19,944 bases of DNA from Butyricicoccus sp. GTDB taxonomy: Bacteria > Bacillota > Clostridia > Oscillospirales > Butyricicoccaceae. The position numbers were made by a program, and so were the translations under genes. The stretch lies in NCBI GenBank assembly GCA_020025755.1, contig JAHHRO010000035.1, forward strand, positions 1 through 19,944, given 5' to 3'. Below are positions 1 through 6,630 of this stretch, one piece after another (the first letter of the stretch is position 1; every line of letters begins with the position of its first letter). Under the pieces are notes generated by a model that saw only the letters and a program-made list of their open reading frames with translations, did not search any database and was not told the origin of the DNA.

Positions 1-995
1 GGCTGGACATCCTTGCTGCCACAAAGCACGATCATCAGGTTGGAAACCATCTGCGCCTTGCGTTCCTCGTCCAGCACAACGACTTCCTTTTCACTCAGGC
101 GATCGAGTGCCATTTCGACCATGCCGACCGCGCCGTCCACGATCATTTTGCGTGCGTCGATGATGGCGGAAGCCTGCTGACGCTGAAGCATAACGGCGGC
201 AATCTCCGGCGCGTAAGCAAGATGGGTGATGCGTGCTTCCACAATTTCCAAACCGGCACATGCAACACGGGCAGCGATTTCCTGCTTGAGGTTCTCTGAG
301 ATCTCCTGCGAAGAACCGCGCAGGCTCTTTTCGTCGCTTCCGTCATCCGCGATATCATAGGGATAGAGACGCACGATATTGCGCAGGGCGGAGTCGCACT
401 GAATGGACAGGAACTCATGATAATTGTCTACTTCAAAGACTGCCTTTGCGGTATCAGTCACGCGCCAGATGACTGCAATACCGATGATGATGGGATTTCC
501 CAGCGAGTCGTTGATCTTCTGCTTTTCGTTGTTGAGGGTCATGGCCTTGAGGGAGATCTTTTTGCTGATACGGCTGGAATTCCAAACCACTTTACCCTTG
601 GAGGCTGCTTCAGTCTCTGCTTTTCCAATCTCAGCATTTACCGCATCTGCGGCAGGATTGACGGCAGAACAAAATGGATTGGTGAAATAAAAGCCGGGGG
701 TTTTGAGGGTGCCGATGTAATGACCAAACAGGGTCAGAACAAGTGCTTCATTTGGGCGGATAACATGGAAGCCACATGGAAGGATCCATGACGGAAGTGC
801 CAGCCATACAATGCCAACACCAATCAGCAGACCATTCAGCAGGGGGTTGCGCGTATATGCAGATACGCCGACAATGATTGCTGTGATTGCAGCAATGCAT
901 AAAATGATATCGAGCGCGAGGATGGAGAGTCCGCTTGTGGCATGGAGTTCCTTTTCCTGTGGAACGGTGGCAGCGGCTTCTTTTTGGGTTGTCAT
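1..995 (-). CDS. SPFH/band-7 domain membrane protein (3' end outside window)
   Basis: Reading the minus strand from the ATG at 993-995 gives 331 uninterrupted codons running off the window edge, so this gene is partial. The product begins MTTQKEAAATVPQEKEL, has one or two hydrophobic segments at about residues 22-70, then an SPFH (stomatin/prohibitin/flotillin) domain around residues 75-270. Recognisable stretches are GFHVIRPNEALVLTLFG, the NPII..AVIWRV core and the RITHLAYAPEIAAVMLQRQQA helix. It then continues into KMIVDGAVGMVEMAL and LDEERKAQMVSNLMIVLCG, which are typical of the C-terminus of this family, so only a few residues are probably missing. SPFH proteins oligomerise on membranes as scaffolds for microdomains; the precise role here is unknown. 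A GGAGT Shine-Dalgarno lies just upstream of the start. The gene has its own consensus promoter and a palindromic operator. Confidence 0.9.
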   Translation of the reverse strand, partial: MTTQKEAAATVPQEKELHATSGLSILALDIILCIAAITAIIVGVSAYTRNPLLNGLLIGVGIVWLALPSWILPCGFHVIRPNEALVLTLFGHYIGTLKTPGFYFTNPFCSAVNPAADAVNAEIGKAETEAASKGKVVWNSSRISKKISLKAMTLNNEKQKINDSLGNPIIIGIAVIWRVTDTAKAVFEVDNYHEFLSIQCDSALRNIVRLYPYDIADDGSDEKSLRGSSQEISENLKQEIAARVACAGLEIVEARITHLAYAPEIAAVMLQRQQASAIIDARKMIVDGAVGMVEMALDRLSEKEVVVLDEERKAQMVSNLMIVLCGSKDVQ

Positions 996-1012
996 AAAAA
1001 TCACTCCTTCAA

Positions 1013-1039
1013 ATAGTGATATCAATTTGATATCACTAT
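1013..1039. promoter_or_regulatory. 27-bp palindromic operator of the SPFH gene
   Basis: Positions 1013-1039 form a perfect inverted repeat: 13-bp arms around a central T at 1026. It contains two copies of the self-complementary octamer TGATATCA (1017-1024 and 1028-1035) with an 11-bp repeat. Two symmetric boxes about one helical turn apart resemble a cooperative operator of a ribbon-helix-helix (Arc/MetJ-type) repressor. It touches the -10 box and covers the expected transcription start, a position typical of repression. The identity of the regulator is inference. Confidence 0.8.
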
Positions 1040-1066
1040 AATACAACCACTCCTTTTCTTTGTCAA
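1038..1066 (-). promoter_or_regulatory. Sigma-A promoter of the SPFH gene
   Basis: On the minus strand a perfect -35 TTGACA (1061-1066) is separated by 17 bp from -10 TATTAT (1038-1043). Transcription would start near 1031, inside the palindromic operator. Such a strong core promoter suggests the gene depends on repression to keep expression in check. Confidence 0.82.
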
Positions 1067-1100
1067 GCAGGAGTTGGCAAAAATCCAGAAAAATAACAGC

Positions 1101-1155
1101 ATGAAAAAAGCCGCCCAAACGCCGCTCTGAAAAAGAGGGCGATGGACGGTTTGGG
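1101..1155 (-). terminator. Rho-independent terminator after the Lrp-like gene
   Basis: On the minus strand CCCAAAC (from 1149-1155) pairs with GTTTGGG (from 1114-1120), with further pairing inside the loop. A GGC then a run of six T residues (1104-1109) follow. It sits about 10 bp after the stop codon of the regulator gene. Confidence 0.75.
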
Positions 1156-1165
1156 ATAAACCATC

Positions 1166-1624
1166 TTATTCGAGATGCTCGGGCAGGGTCGCGACTTCAT
1201 CCTTGATGGTTTTCAGGACAAAATGCGTCTTGGTTGCTGAGACACCGGGCATACTTTTGATATGGCGATGGATCTGTTCCAGACTGCTGGAGGAATCGGT
1301 CACGATCTTCAGCAGAAAGTCGAACTCTCCAGTCAGATAGTGGCACTCTGCAACATTGGGGTGCTGACGGATCATATCCACAAGATCATCGTAATATTTT
1401 GGATGTTCCAAGCAAACCTCCATGAGTGCGGTCAGATCGTTGCCGACCTGTGTGGGGTCGATGAGGACGGTATATTGCCGGATGATGCCGGCAGCCTCCA
1501 TACGGCGGATTCGTTCGATCACAGCAGACACAGATAGATTTACTTTTTGGCTGATATCCGATGCCTTACAACGGGCGTTGACACGCAGACAGCGCAGGAT
1601 ATCCAGATTGATACGATCAATCAT
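1166..1624 (-). CDS. Lrp/AsnC family transcriptional regulator
   Basis: A 152-residue protein of the usual Lrp/AsnC length. Residues about 1-60 are a winged helix-turn-helix (INLDILRCLRVNAR, then the recognition region VNLSVSAVIERIRRMEAAGII). Residues about 65-145 are the RAM ligand-binding domain, including VAECHYLTGEFDFLLKI. Family members form dimers to octamers that sense amino acids or other small metabolites and control their metabolism or export; the ligand here is unknown. An in-frame ATG exists at 1651, but I chose the ATG at 1624 because only it is preceded by a good GAGGTG ribosome binding site at 9 nt. It lies downstream of the GluQRS gene on the same strand and has its own consensus promoter. 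The long leader (about 100 nt) may carry an attenuator. Confidence 0.9.
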   Translation of the reverse strand: MIDRINLDILRCLRVNARCKASDISQKVNLSVSAVIERIRRMEAAGIIRQYTVLIDPTQVGNDLTALMEVCLEHPKYYDDLVDMIRQHPNVAECHYLTGEFDFLLKIVTDSSSSLEQIHRHIKSMPGVSATKTHFVLKTIKDEVATLPEHLE

Positions 1625-1670
1625 GAAAGATGACACCTCTCTTTGAATCATCAGGATTTACGAAAAAATT

Positions 1671-1711
1671 AAAAAACAGATTGGGATATGGCGCAGAAGG
1701 TGTGATCTGCG
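1671..1711 (-). promoter_or_regulatory. Possible attenuator in the lrp leader
   Basis: In the leader RNA, CGCAGA/TCTGCG (1706-1711 with 1692-1697) can form one hairpin. CAGAT/ATCTG (1705-1709 with 1677-1681), followed at once by six U residues (1671-1676) and a second U run, can form a weak terminator. The two hairpins share 1706-1709 and so exclude each other. The stems are only 5-6 bp, so this is tentative. Confidence 0.3.
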
Positions 1712-1730
1712 ACAAAAATTCCTTCTTTTC

Positions 1731-1759
1731 ATTATACTGCCCAAATGCGCCCATGTCAA
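1731..1759 (-). promoter_or_regulatory. Consensus promoter of the Lrp-like gene
   Basis: On the minus strand the exact consensus TTGACA (1754-1759) and TATAAT (1731-1736) are separated by the optimal 17 bp. The -35 hexamer overlaps the stop codon of the upstream gluQ gene. The predicted start near 1724 gives a leader of about 100 nt. Confidence 0.85.
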
Positions 1760-2700
1760 AAAAATCCATCTGGCAGGCACAGATCACCAGAGGGCAGCTT
1801 GTCCCATGAAAATAAGGGGATCAGCTCCTCGGCACGGACAGATATGGGGGCAGGGATCAATCCGGCGGCATAGGCAAGTGCTCCCGTCAGTTCGGCAGGG
1901 GTGAACCGTTTGCGCAGAATACCAAGATCCAGATCGGCATCGCGCTTGGAAAGCCGTCTGCCATCGGCATCATTCAGCAGGGGGATATGGATAAATGAGG
2001 GCGGCTCAAATCCAAGCAGTCGATAGAGCCAGATCTGCCGCGCGGTAGAGCCCAGCAGATCGCGTCCGCGTACAACCTCGGTCACACCCTCGCGCCCATC
2101 ATCCACGACGACCGCCAGTTGGTAGGCAAATACTCCATCCGAGCGGCGCAGGATGAAATCTCCACATTCCGCTGACAGGGATTCCGTGCATACGCCTTGC
2201 AGACCATCGACAAAGGAGATGGTTTCGTCGGGAACACGGATACGCACGGCAGCACCGCGCTGTCTGCGCTTTTGGGCGATCTGTTCTGGTGTGAGATCCC
2301 GACAAGTTCCTGCATAGATCACGCGTCCGTCAGATAGATGTGGGGCGGAGGCAGCATGCAGAGCCGCACGGGAACAAAAACAGGGATAGAGCAGACCGGC
2401 ACGTTCCAACTGGTCGAAATAGGTTTGGTAAACTGCGGTACGCTCGCTCTGGTAATAGGAACCGTCCAGACCACCTTTGGACGCGCCTGCATCCCAATCC
2501 AGTCCAAGCCAGTCCAGATCGTCCTCGATCAGATCAGCATACGCACGCGGACAACGTTCGGGATCAAGATCCTCGATCCGCAGGATGTAGGAGCCGTTTT
2601 GACTGCGCACGGACAGCCATGAGAGCAGCGCACACAGCACATTGCCAAGGTGCATGCGCCCACTCGGAGAGGGCGCAAACCGCCCGACAATTTGTTTCAT
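1756..2700 (-). CDS. gluQ: Glutamyl-queuosine tRNA(Asp) synthetase (GluQRS)
   Basis: A 314-residue class I aminoacyl-tRNA synthetase paralogue that lacks the anticodon-binding domain of full GluRS, as expected for GluQRS (about 290-310 residues). Visible motifs are RFAPSPSGRMHLGN (HIGH-type signature at 17-20), RIEDLD (41-46), a zinc site C107-x-C109...Y129...C133, and the KMSKS-type loop RLSKR (249-253). GluQRS activates glutamate and attaches it to queuosine at the wobble base of tRNA-Asp rather than to the tRNA end. A GAAGGAG ribosome binding site precedes the ATG at 2700. Transcription runs toward the Lrp-like gene, but that gene has its own promoter, so an operon is uncertain. GluQRS is distinguished from a truncated GluRS by length and the CxC-Y-C zinc motif. 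Confidence 0.93.
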   Translation of the reverse strand: MKQIVGRFAPSPSGRMHLGNVLCALLSWLSVRSQNGSYILRIEDLDPERCPRAYADLIEDDLDWLGLDWDAGASKGGLDGSYYQSERTAVYQTYFDQLERAGLLYPCFCSRAALHAASAPHLSDGRVIYAGTCRDLTPEQIAQKRRQRGAAVRIRVPDETISFVDGLQGVCTESLSAECGDFILRRSDGVFAYQLAVVVDDGREGVTEVVRGRDLLGSTARQIWLYRLLGFEPPSFIHIPLLNDADGRRLSKRDADLDLGILRKRFTPAELTGALAYAAGLIPAPISVRAEELIPLFSWDKLPSGDLCLPDGFF

Positions 2701-2736
2701 GGAAAACTCCTTCAGAGGAAGTATTGTTTATATTAT

Positions 2737-2767
2737 ATCATAAAAGGAGGGGACACGCACCTGTGAA
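2737..2767 (-). promoter_or_regulatory. Probable promoter of gluQ
   Basis: On the minus strand TATGAT (2737-2742) is preceded at 19 bp by TTCACA (2762-2767). An alternative -10 TATAAT lies at 2732-2737 but has no good -35 partner. The location, about 40 bp before the gluQ start, fits. Confidence 0.45.
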
Positions 2768-3009
2768 AAAGAAAAGATGCATGGAAATGGATTTGTAGAA
2801 ATTTGATCTATCCACAGATTGCTGAAAGGTTTGCTCCCCAAAGCAAGGCTGTGTTGGGGTTATTATAAAGTCCGAAGCGGTGTAAATCATTGACTGGCAG
2901 AAACCGCAATACGGAGAGGATCTGATGTGCACAGAAGCCGCGGAGCAGGATGTATCGTATGCTCTGTTCAAAATCGATTCCCGAAAGAGGTGCAGGAAGT
3001 TGGAAGAAT
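2768..3009. other. Intergenic stretch without a recognised gene
   Basis: Between the divergent gluQ and nagZ genes I see no convincing gene. A minus-strand open frame crosses this stretch, but it is the tail of an ORF antisense to nagZ. A weak hairpin, CCCCAA/TTGGGG, lies near 2836-2857. The rest has no clear feature. Confidence 0.5.
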
Positions 3010-3010
3010 A

Positions 3011-3019
3011 TGGTATAAT
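3011..3019 (+). promoter_or_regulatory. Extended -10 promoter of the nagZ-alkD unit
   Basis: TGGTATAAT is a perfect extended -10 element (TGn plus TATAAT). The hexamer 17 bp upstream is poor, which extended -10 promoters tolerate. The expected start near 3026 leaves a leader of about 37 nt with a GGGAGG site at 3050-3055. Confidence 0.7.
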
Positions 3020-3062
3020 CAAAGAGATTTACAGGTATCATAAAACCAAGGGAGGTATGTAA

Positions 3063-4259
3063 ATGAAAAGAGGTACTGCGATCTTTTGTTCGCTGATCCT
3101 TGCGATACTTAGCGTGGTTGTGTTTGTATTTGTGCTGCCAACAGGTGGACCGGCACTGCCAGGGACGAGCATTTTGGAGGAGCGTCCCAAGACCGATCCT
3201 CAGCAGGAAAGAGATGCACCGCAGATGCCTGCCGTTGAAGAGGAGGAGCTGGGAAGTCATCCCATGGACAAGATCATTGAGACGATGACGCTGGAGGAGC
3301 AGGTCGCACAGATGTTTTGGGTGCGCTGTCCGCAGCAGGGGACGCTGGAATTCATAGAGAAGTATGCGCCCGCCGGTTTTGTGCTGTTTGGACAGGACTT
3401 CGAGAATAAGAGCAGGGAGGAGATCGCGCAGACCATCTATGCCTATCAGGAGACGAGCGATATTCCTTTGCTGATCGGTACGGATGAGGAAGGCGGAACC
3501 GTCGTGCGTGCGAGTGCCCAGCGGCAGCTGCGCCGCTGGCCGTTTGAATCTCCACAGGAGGTATACGCACAGGATGGACTTGCTATGGTGGAGCAGGACA
3601 CGGCAGAGAAGGATCAGTTCCTCAGAAAGCTGGGGATCAATGTCAATCTTGCCCCTGTTGCCGATGTTTCGACGGATCGCAAGGATTTCATCTATCCACG
3701 CACCTTGGGTAAGGGTGCAGCAGAGACTGCCGATTATGTATCCATTGTGGTGCGCACCATGAAGCGAGATGGTATGGGTTCGGTACTCAAACACTTTCCG
3801 GGCTATGGTCCCAATGGGGACACCCATACAGGCTCTGTAACCGATACGCGTCCTGCCGAAGCCTTTCATGGCAGCGATTTTCTCCCGTTCCGCGCAGGCA
3901 TCGAGCAGGGGGCAGATGCCATTTTGGTCAGCCATAATATCATACAGGTATTCGATGCTGCACAGCCGGCTTCACTCAGTCCCAACGTCCATCAGATCCT
4001 GCGTGAGGAATTGGGATTTCAGGGGGTGATCGTGACAGATGATCTGGCAATGGGAGCCATCACTGTGCCTGAGAAAGAAGCCGCCGTACTGGCGGTGCAG
4101 GCAGGAAATGATCTGCTCATTTCCTCCAATTTTGAAACGCAGTATCGTGCGGTTTTAGAGGCAGCACAGGCAGGGACGATCACAAAGAGTACCATCTATC
4201 GTGCCGTGCGTCATGTACTGCAATGGAAGGCAAATTTGGGATTGCTGCAAAATACATAA
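3063..4259 (+). CDS. nagZ: Membrane-anchored GH3 beta-N-acetylhexosaminidase (NagZ-like)
   Basis: A 398-residue glycoside hydrolase family 3 protein. Residues 5-26 are one hydrophobic segment after a KR start (signal anchor; no clear lipobox Cys). A Pro/Glu-rich linker follows to about 67, then a single GH3 barrel to the end. Signatures are GTDEEGGTVVR (139-149), NLAPVADVS (195-203), KHFPGYG (243-249), the D253-x-H255 catalytic dyad typical of NagZ, and VTDDLAMGAI (324-333), whose Asp is the nucleophile. NagZ enzymes remove N-acetylglucosamine from muropeptides in cell-wall recycling; in Gram-positives they act outside the cell, which fits the anchor. The start is supported by GGGAGG 7 nt upstream. 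The next gene starts 12 bp after the stop. A related exo-hexosaminidase acting on other GlcNAc glycans remains possible. Confidence 0.9.
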   Translation: MKRGTAIFCSLILAILSVVVFVFVLPTGGPALPGTSILEERPKTDPQQERDAPQMPAVEEEELGSHPMDKIIETMTLEEQVAQMFWVRCPQQGTLEFIEKYAPAGFVLFGQDFENKSREEIAQTIYAYQETSDIPLLIGTDEEGGTVVRASAQRQLRRWPFESPQEVYAQDGLAMVEQDTAEKDQFLRKLGINVNLAPVADVSTDRKDFIYPRTLGKGAAETADYVSIVVRTMKRDGMGSVLKHFPGYGPNGDTHTGSVTDTRPAEAFHGSDFLPFRAGIEQGADAILVSHNIIQVFDAAQPASLSPNVHQILREELGFQGVIVTDDLAMGAITVPEKEAAVLAVQAGNDLLISSNFETQYRAVLEAAQAGTITKSTIYRAVRHVLQWKANLGLLQNT

Positions 4260-4271
4260 GGGGGGAACTGT

Positions 4272-4973
4272 ATGACCAGAAAAGCACTCAGAGAACAGCT
4301 GTTATCCGAACAGGATACAGCTTATCAGGCATTTCAGTATCGGCTGATTCCCAACGCAGGACACCTCATCGGCGTGCGGATGCCCAAACTGCGTGCGATC
4401 GCAGCAGATCTTATAAAAGAGGATTGGAGAAGCTGGCTGGAGGGGGAAAAGGAGGATGCCTGGTATGAGGAGATCATGCTGGGTGCTTTGGTGATCGCAC
4501 AGGCGTCCATGCCCTTGGCTGAGCGGCTGCAGCGGCTGCGTGCATTTGTGCCGCGGATACAAAATTGGGCGGTTTGTGACTGCCTTTGCAGTACGCTTCG
4601 GATTTGCGAGCGGGAAGTGCTATGGGATTTTTTACAGCCCGATCTGCACAGCACAGAGGAATTTTCGGCGCGTTTTGGTGCGGTCATGCTGCTGGAAAAC
4701 TTTATCACACAGGAGGATCTTGCGCGCACATTGTCCGCATTGGCGCACATTCCGGCACGCGGATACCATGCGCGCATGGGTGTGGCATGGGCGTATTCCG
4801 TATGTGGTGTGAAGTTTCCCCAGCAGACGCTTGCTTTTTTGGAGACAGCACAATTGGACGATTGGACGCATAACAAGGCATTGCAGAAGATGCTCGAGTC
4901 GCGCCGCCTGCCGCAAGCCTTGCGTCAGACGGTTCGGATGCATAAGCGCAGAGGGCACTGCATGAAGCCGTAA
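4272..4973 (+). CDS. alkD: AlkD-type DNA alkylation repair glycosylase
   Basis: A 233-residue all-helical protein of the AlkC/AlkD superfamily, built of HEAT-like repeats, of the usual length. Conserved family segments are YEEIMLGALVIA (65-76), NWAVCD (98-103), RFGAVMLL (134-141) and GYHARMGVAWAYSVC (164-178). W99, D103, R134 and W173 line up with the lesion-contacting Trp, catalytic Asp, Arg and Trp known from Bacillus cereus AlkD. AlkD excises positively charged N3- and N7-alkylpurines without flipping the base out. A run of six G plus AA lies 5 nt before the ATG, and the gene begins 12 bp after nagZ, so it is probably co-transcribed. The pairing with a wall-recycling enzyme has no obvious functional logic. 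Confidence 0.9.
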   Translation: MTRKALREQLLSEQDTAYQAFQYRLIPNAGHLIGVRMPKLRAIAADLIKEDWRSWLEGEKEDAWYEEIMLGALVIAQASMPLAERLQRLRAFVPRIQNWAVCDCLCSTLRICEREVLWDFLQPDLHSTEEFSARFGAVMLLENFITQEDLARTLSALAHIPARGYHARMGVAWAYSVCGVKFPQQTLAFLETAQLDDWTHNKALQKMLESRRLPQALRQTVRMHKRRGHCMKP

Positions 4974-4977
4974 TAAG

Positions 4978-5018
4978 AAAAAGAGTTCCGCCGCGAATAT
5001 TTGCGGCAGAACTCTTTT
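4978..5018. terminator. Bidirectional terminator between alkD and the GPH symporter
   Basis: AAAAGAGTTC (4979-4988) pairs with GAACTCTTTT (5009-5018), then GCCGC with GCGGC after one mismatch, around an 8-nt loop. A runs on the left and T runs on the right allow it to end transcription from both convergent genes. Confidence 0.88.
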
Positions 5019-5053
5019 GTAGGGGATAGACGTTAAGTTTTAGCAAATTATAA

Positions 5054-6445
5054 TCAGCCATTGCGCTTTTTCAGAAGCGCGATGTTTTCGTCTACTTTCT
5101 TCTTGCTCAGGGGATAGATGGTAACAAGGCACACACCGACTGCAATATAGAGCAGACCCGGGAACATGGTTGCAACACTATAGATCTTGTCAGCAACTTC
5201 GGCAGTCTGGATCTGTACGGTGGAATCGTAACCAACAAAACCGAGTGCCCACGCGCCGAGACCACCAGCCAGTGCCTGTCCGATCTTTCGCGCAAAGGAA
5301 TATACAGCGTATACGGTACCGTCTTCACGGTGACCGGTGCGAACCTCCTGATCATCGATAACGTCGGTGATGAGTGCCCAGATGACCATGTTGAAGAAGC
5401 CAAAGCCCATATAAGCAATGACGGAAACGCCAATGAATACAGCGACGGAATGGGTGTGCAGGAAGTACAGAACGATGCAGGCTGCGCCGCCGATGAAGCA
5501 GCCCAGTGCGCCAAGCTCACGCTTGCCGAATCGGCGAGTGAGCGGTACAACAAAGGGAGCCAGAATGAAGGATGGCAGGATACCGAACAGGCTCAGCATG
5601 GACAGACCTGCCTTATCGTTGAAATAGTCGATGAAGACATACTGGTTGACAGACTGCGACATCAGAGAGCCAAGCAGCAGGAAGATCGCAGCTGCGACGA
5701 TGCCGATGAGGGAGCGGCTGGTCAGAACTGCCTGAAGGGATTTTCCAATGCTGGGAGCCTGCTGGTTTACGATCGGCTCTTTCTGGACGCGCTCGGTGGT
5801 CATGTAGTAGCAGAGCAGATAGCAAACGATCGCGCAGGCAGAAAATACACCGGCGATCAGGGTGAAGCGTCCACCATGTACGATCTGGTTGCCTGCTTCG
5901 TCGGTCGTATAGACCAGAAGTGGGCCGCCAACGCAGACGATCAGTGATGCAAGGGCTGCACCAACGCTGCGGAATGTGGACAGAGCCGCGCGGTCGTCAC
6001 TTTCACTGCTCAGAACGGATGCCATAGAACCGTAAGGAATGTTGATGGAAGTGTAGAATACACTGCCCCACAGGATATAGGTCACGAACATGTAGATGAC
6101 CTTGATTGTCATGGATGCATTTGCCAGTGCGGATTGATACATCAGGAAGCTGGCAATGGCGACCGGCCCGCACATGCGGCGGATCCACGGGCGGAAGCGA
6201 CCATCCTTACCTGCCTTGACGCGGTCAACGATCTGACCCATTGCAACATCGGTGAATGCATCGATGCAGCGCGCAACGAGGAACAGCGTACCAACAAGAC
6301 CCATGCTGATCCCGAGCACCTTGGTGTAGAATACCATCAGGAAGGTACTGGCAAACAGGAAGGTAAAGTCATTTCCAAAGTCGCCGAACATATACCCGAC
6401 TTTGTCCCTTAGCCCGAAGGGACGGATTGCTTTTTCATTTTTCAT
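5054..6445 (-). CDS. GPH-family sugar:cation symporter (MFS)
   Basis: A 463-residue, roughly 12-helix membrane protein of the glycoside-pentoside-hexuronide:cation symporter family (MelB/UidB/XynP relatives). The N-terminus FGLRDKVGYMFGDFGNDFTF and RCIDAFTDVAMGQIVDR are diagnostic; D62 and D66 match the two helix-II Asp residues that bind cation and sugar in MelB. The C-terminal half shows FNMVIWALITDVIDDQE and the GTVYAVYSFARKIGQALAG segment. I chose the ATG at 6445 because AGGAGA lies just before it; the longer frame to 6514 has no ribosome binding site and an atypical N-terminus. It is divergent from an AraC regulator that is followed by a GH2 glycosidase, so it most likely imports the GH2 substrate, a beta-galactoside or beta-hexuronide. 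Confidence 0.9.
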   Translation of the reverse strand: MKNEKAIRPFGLRDKVGYMFGDFGNDFTFLFASTFLMVFYTKVLGISMGLVGTLFLVARCIDAFTDVAMGQIVDRVKAGKDGRFRPWIRRMCGPVAIASFLMYQSALANASMTIKVIYMFVTYILWGSVFYTSINIPYGSMASVLSSESDDRAALSTFRSVGAALASLIVCVGGPLLVYTTDEAGNQIVHGGRFTLIAGVFSACAIVCYLLCYYMTTERVQKEPIVNQQAPSIGKSLQAVLTSRSLIGIVAAAIFLLLGSLMSQSVNQYVFIDYFNDKAGLSMLSLFGILPSFILAPFVVPLTRRFGKRELGALGCFIGGAACIVLYFLHTHSVAVFIGVSVIAYMGFGFFNMVIWALITDVIDDQEVRTGHREDGTVYAVYSFARKIGQALAGGLGAWALGFVGYDSTVQIQTAEVADKIYSVATMFPGLLYIAVGVCLVTIYPLSKKKVDENIALLKKRNG

Positions 6446-6562
6446 CTCATTTTCTCCTATCTTCGAGTTCCCTCTATGAACCATTTTTATTGATATTAAC
6501 GTATTTTTCATCACTGTAGTGAGTAAATTTTTTTGTTTTTGTTGTATTTTTTTTAGATTGCG

Positions 6563-6591
6563 TTGAAATACAGGGCGAAGTATTTCATAAT
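6563..6591 (+). promoter_or_regulatory. Promoter of the AraC-type regulator gene
   Basis: TTGAAA (6563-6568) and CATAAT (6586-6591) are spaced 17 bp. The start near 6598 gives a short leader that carries the GAGGG ribosome binding site. Confidence 0.6.
6564..6587. promoter_or_regulatory. Inverted repeat, candidate operator in the symporter/araC interval
   Basis: TGAAATAC (6564-6571) and GTATTTCA (6580-6587) are exact reverse complements with an 8-bp spacer. The repeat lies across the -35 to -10 region of the araC-side promoter. A smaller palindrome, TCACTgtAGTGA, lies at 6511-6522 on the symporter side. Either could be a site for the AraC-type protein or another regulator. Confidence 0.5.
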
Positions 6592-6630
6592 TATTATGTA
6601 ATTTTATGACTGTTTTGAGGGAGGGTAATT

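Noticed and set aside
143..1041. Several short frames on both strands in the first kilobase
   Set aside because: They overlap the partial SPFH gene in other frames; only the SPFH frame shows family signatures and a proper start region.
2808..3935. 375-codon minus-strand frame over nagZ and its upstream region
   Set aside because: Low-complexity shadow of the GH3 gene; rich in His, Arg and Leu with no domain, and it would cover the nagZ promoter.
5330..5947. 205-codon plus-strand frame within the GPH symporter gene
   Set aside because: Acidic, repetitive composition from reverse-complemented hydrophobic codons; no ribosome binding site and no family.
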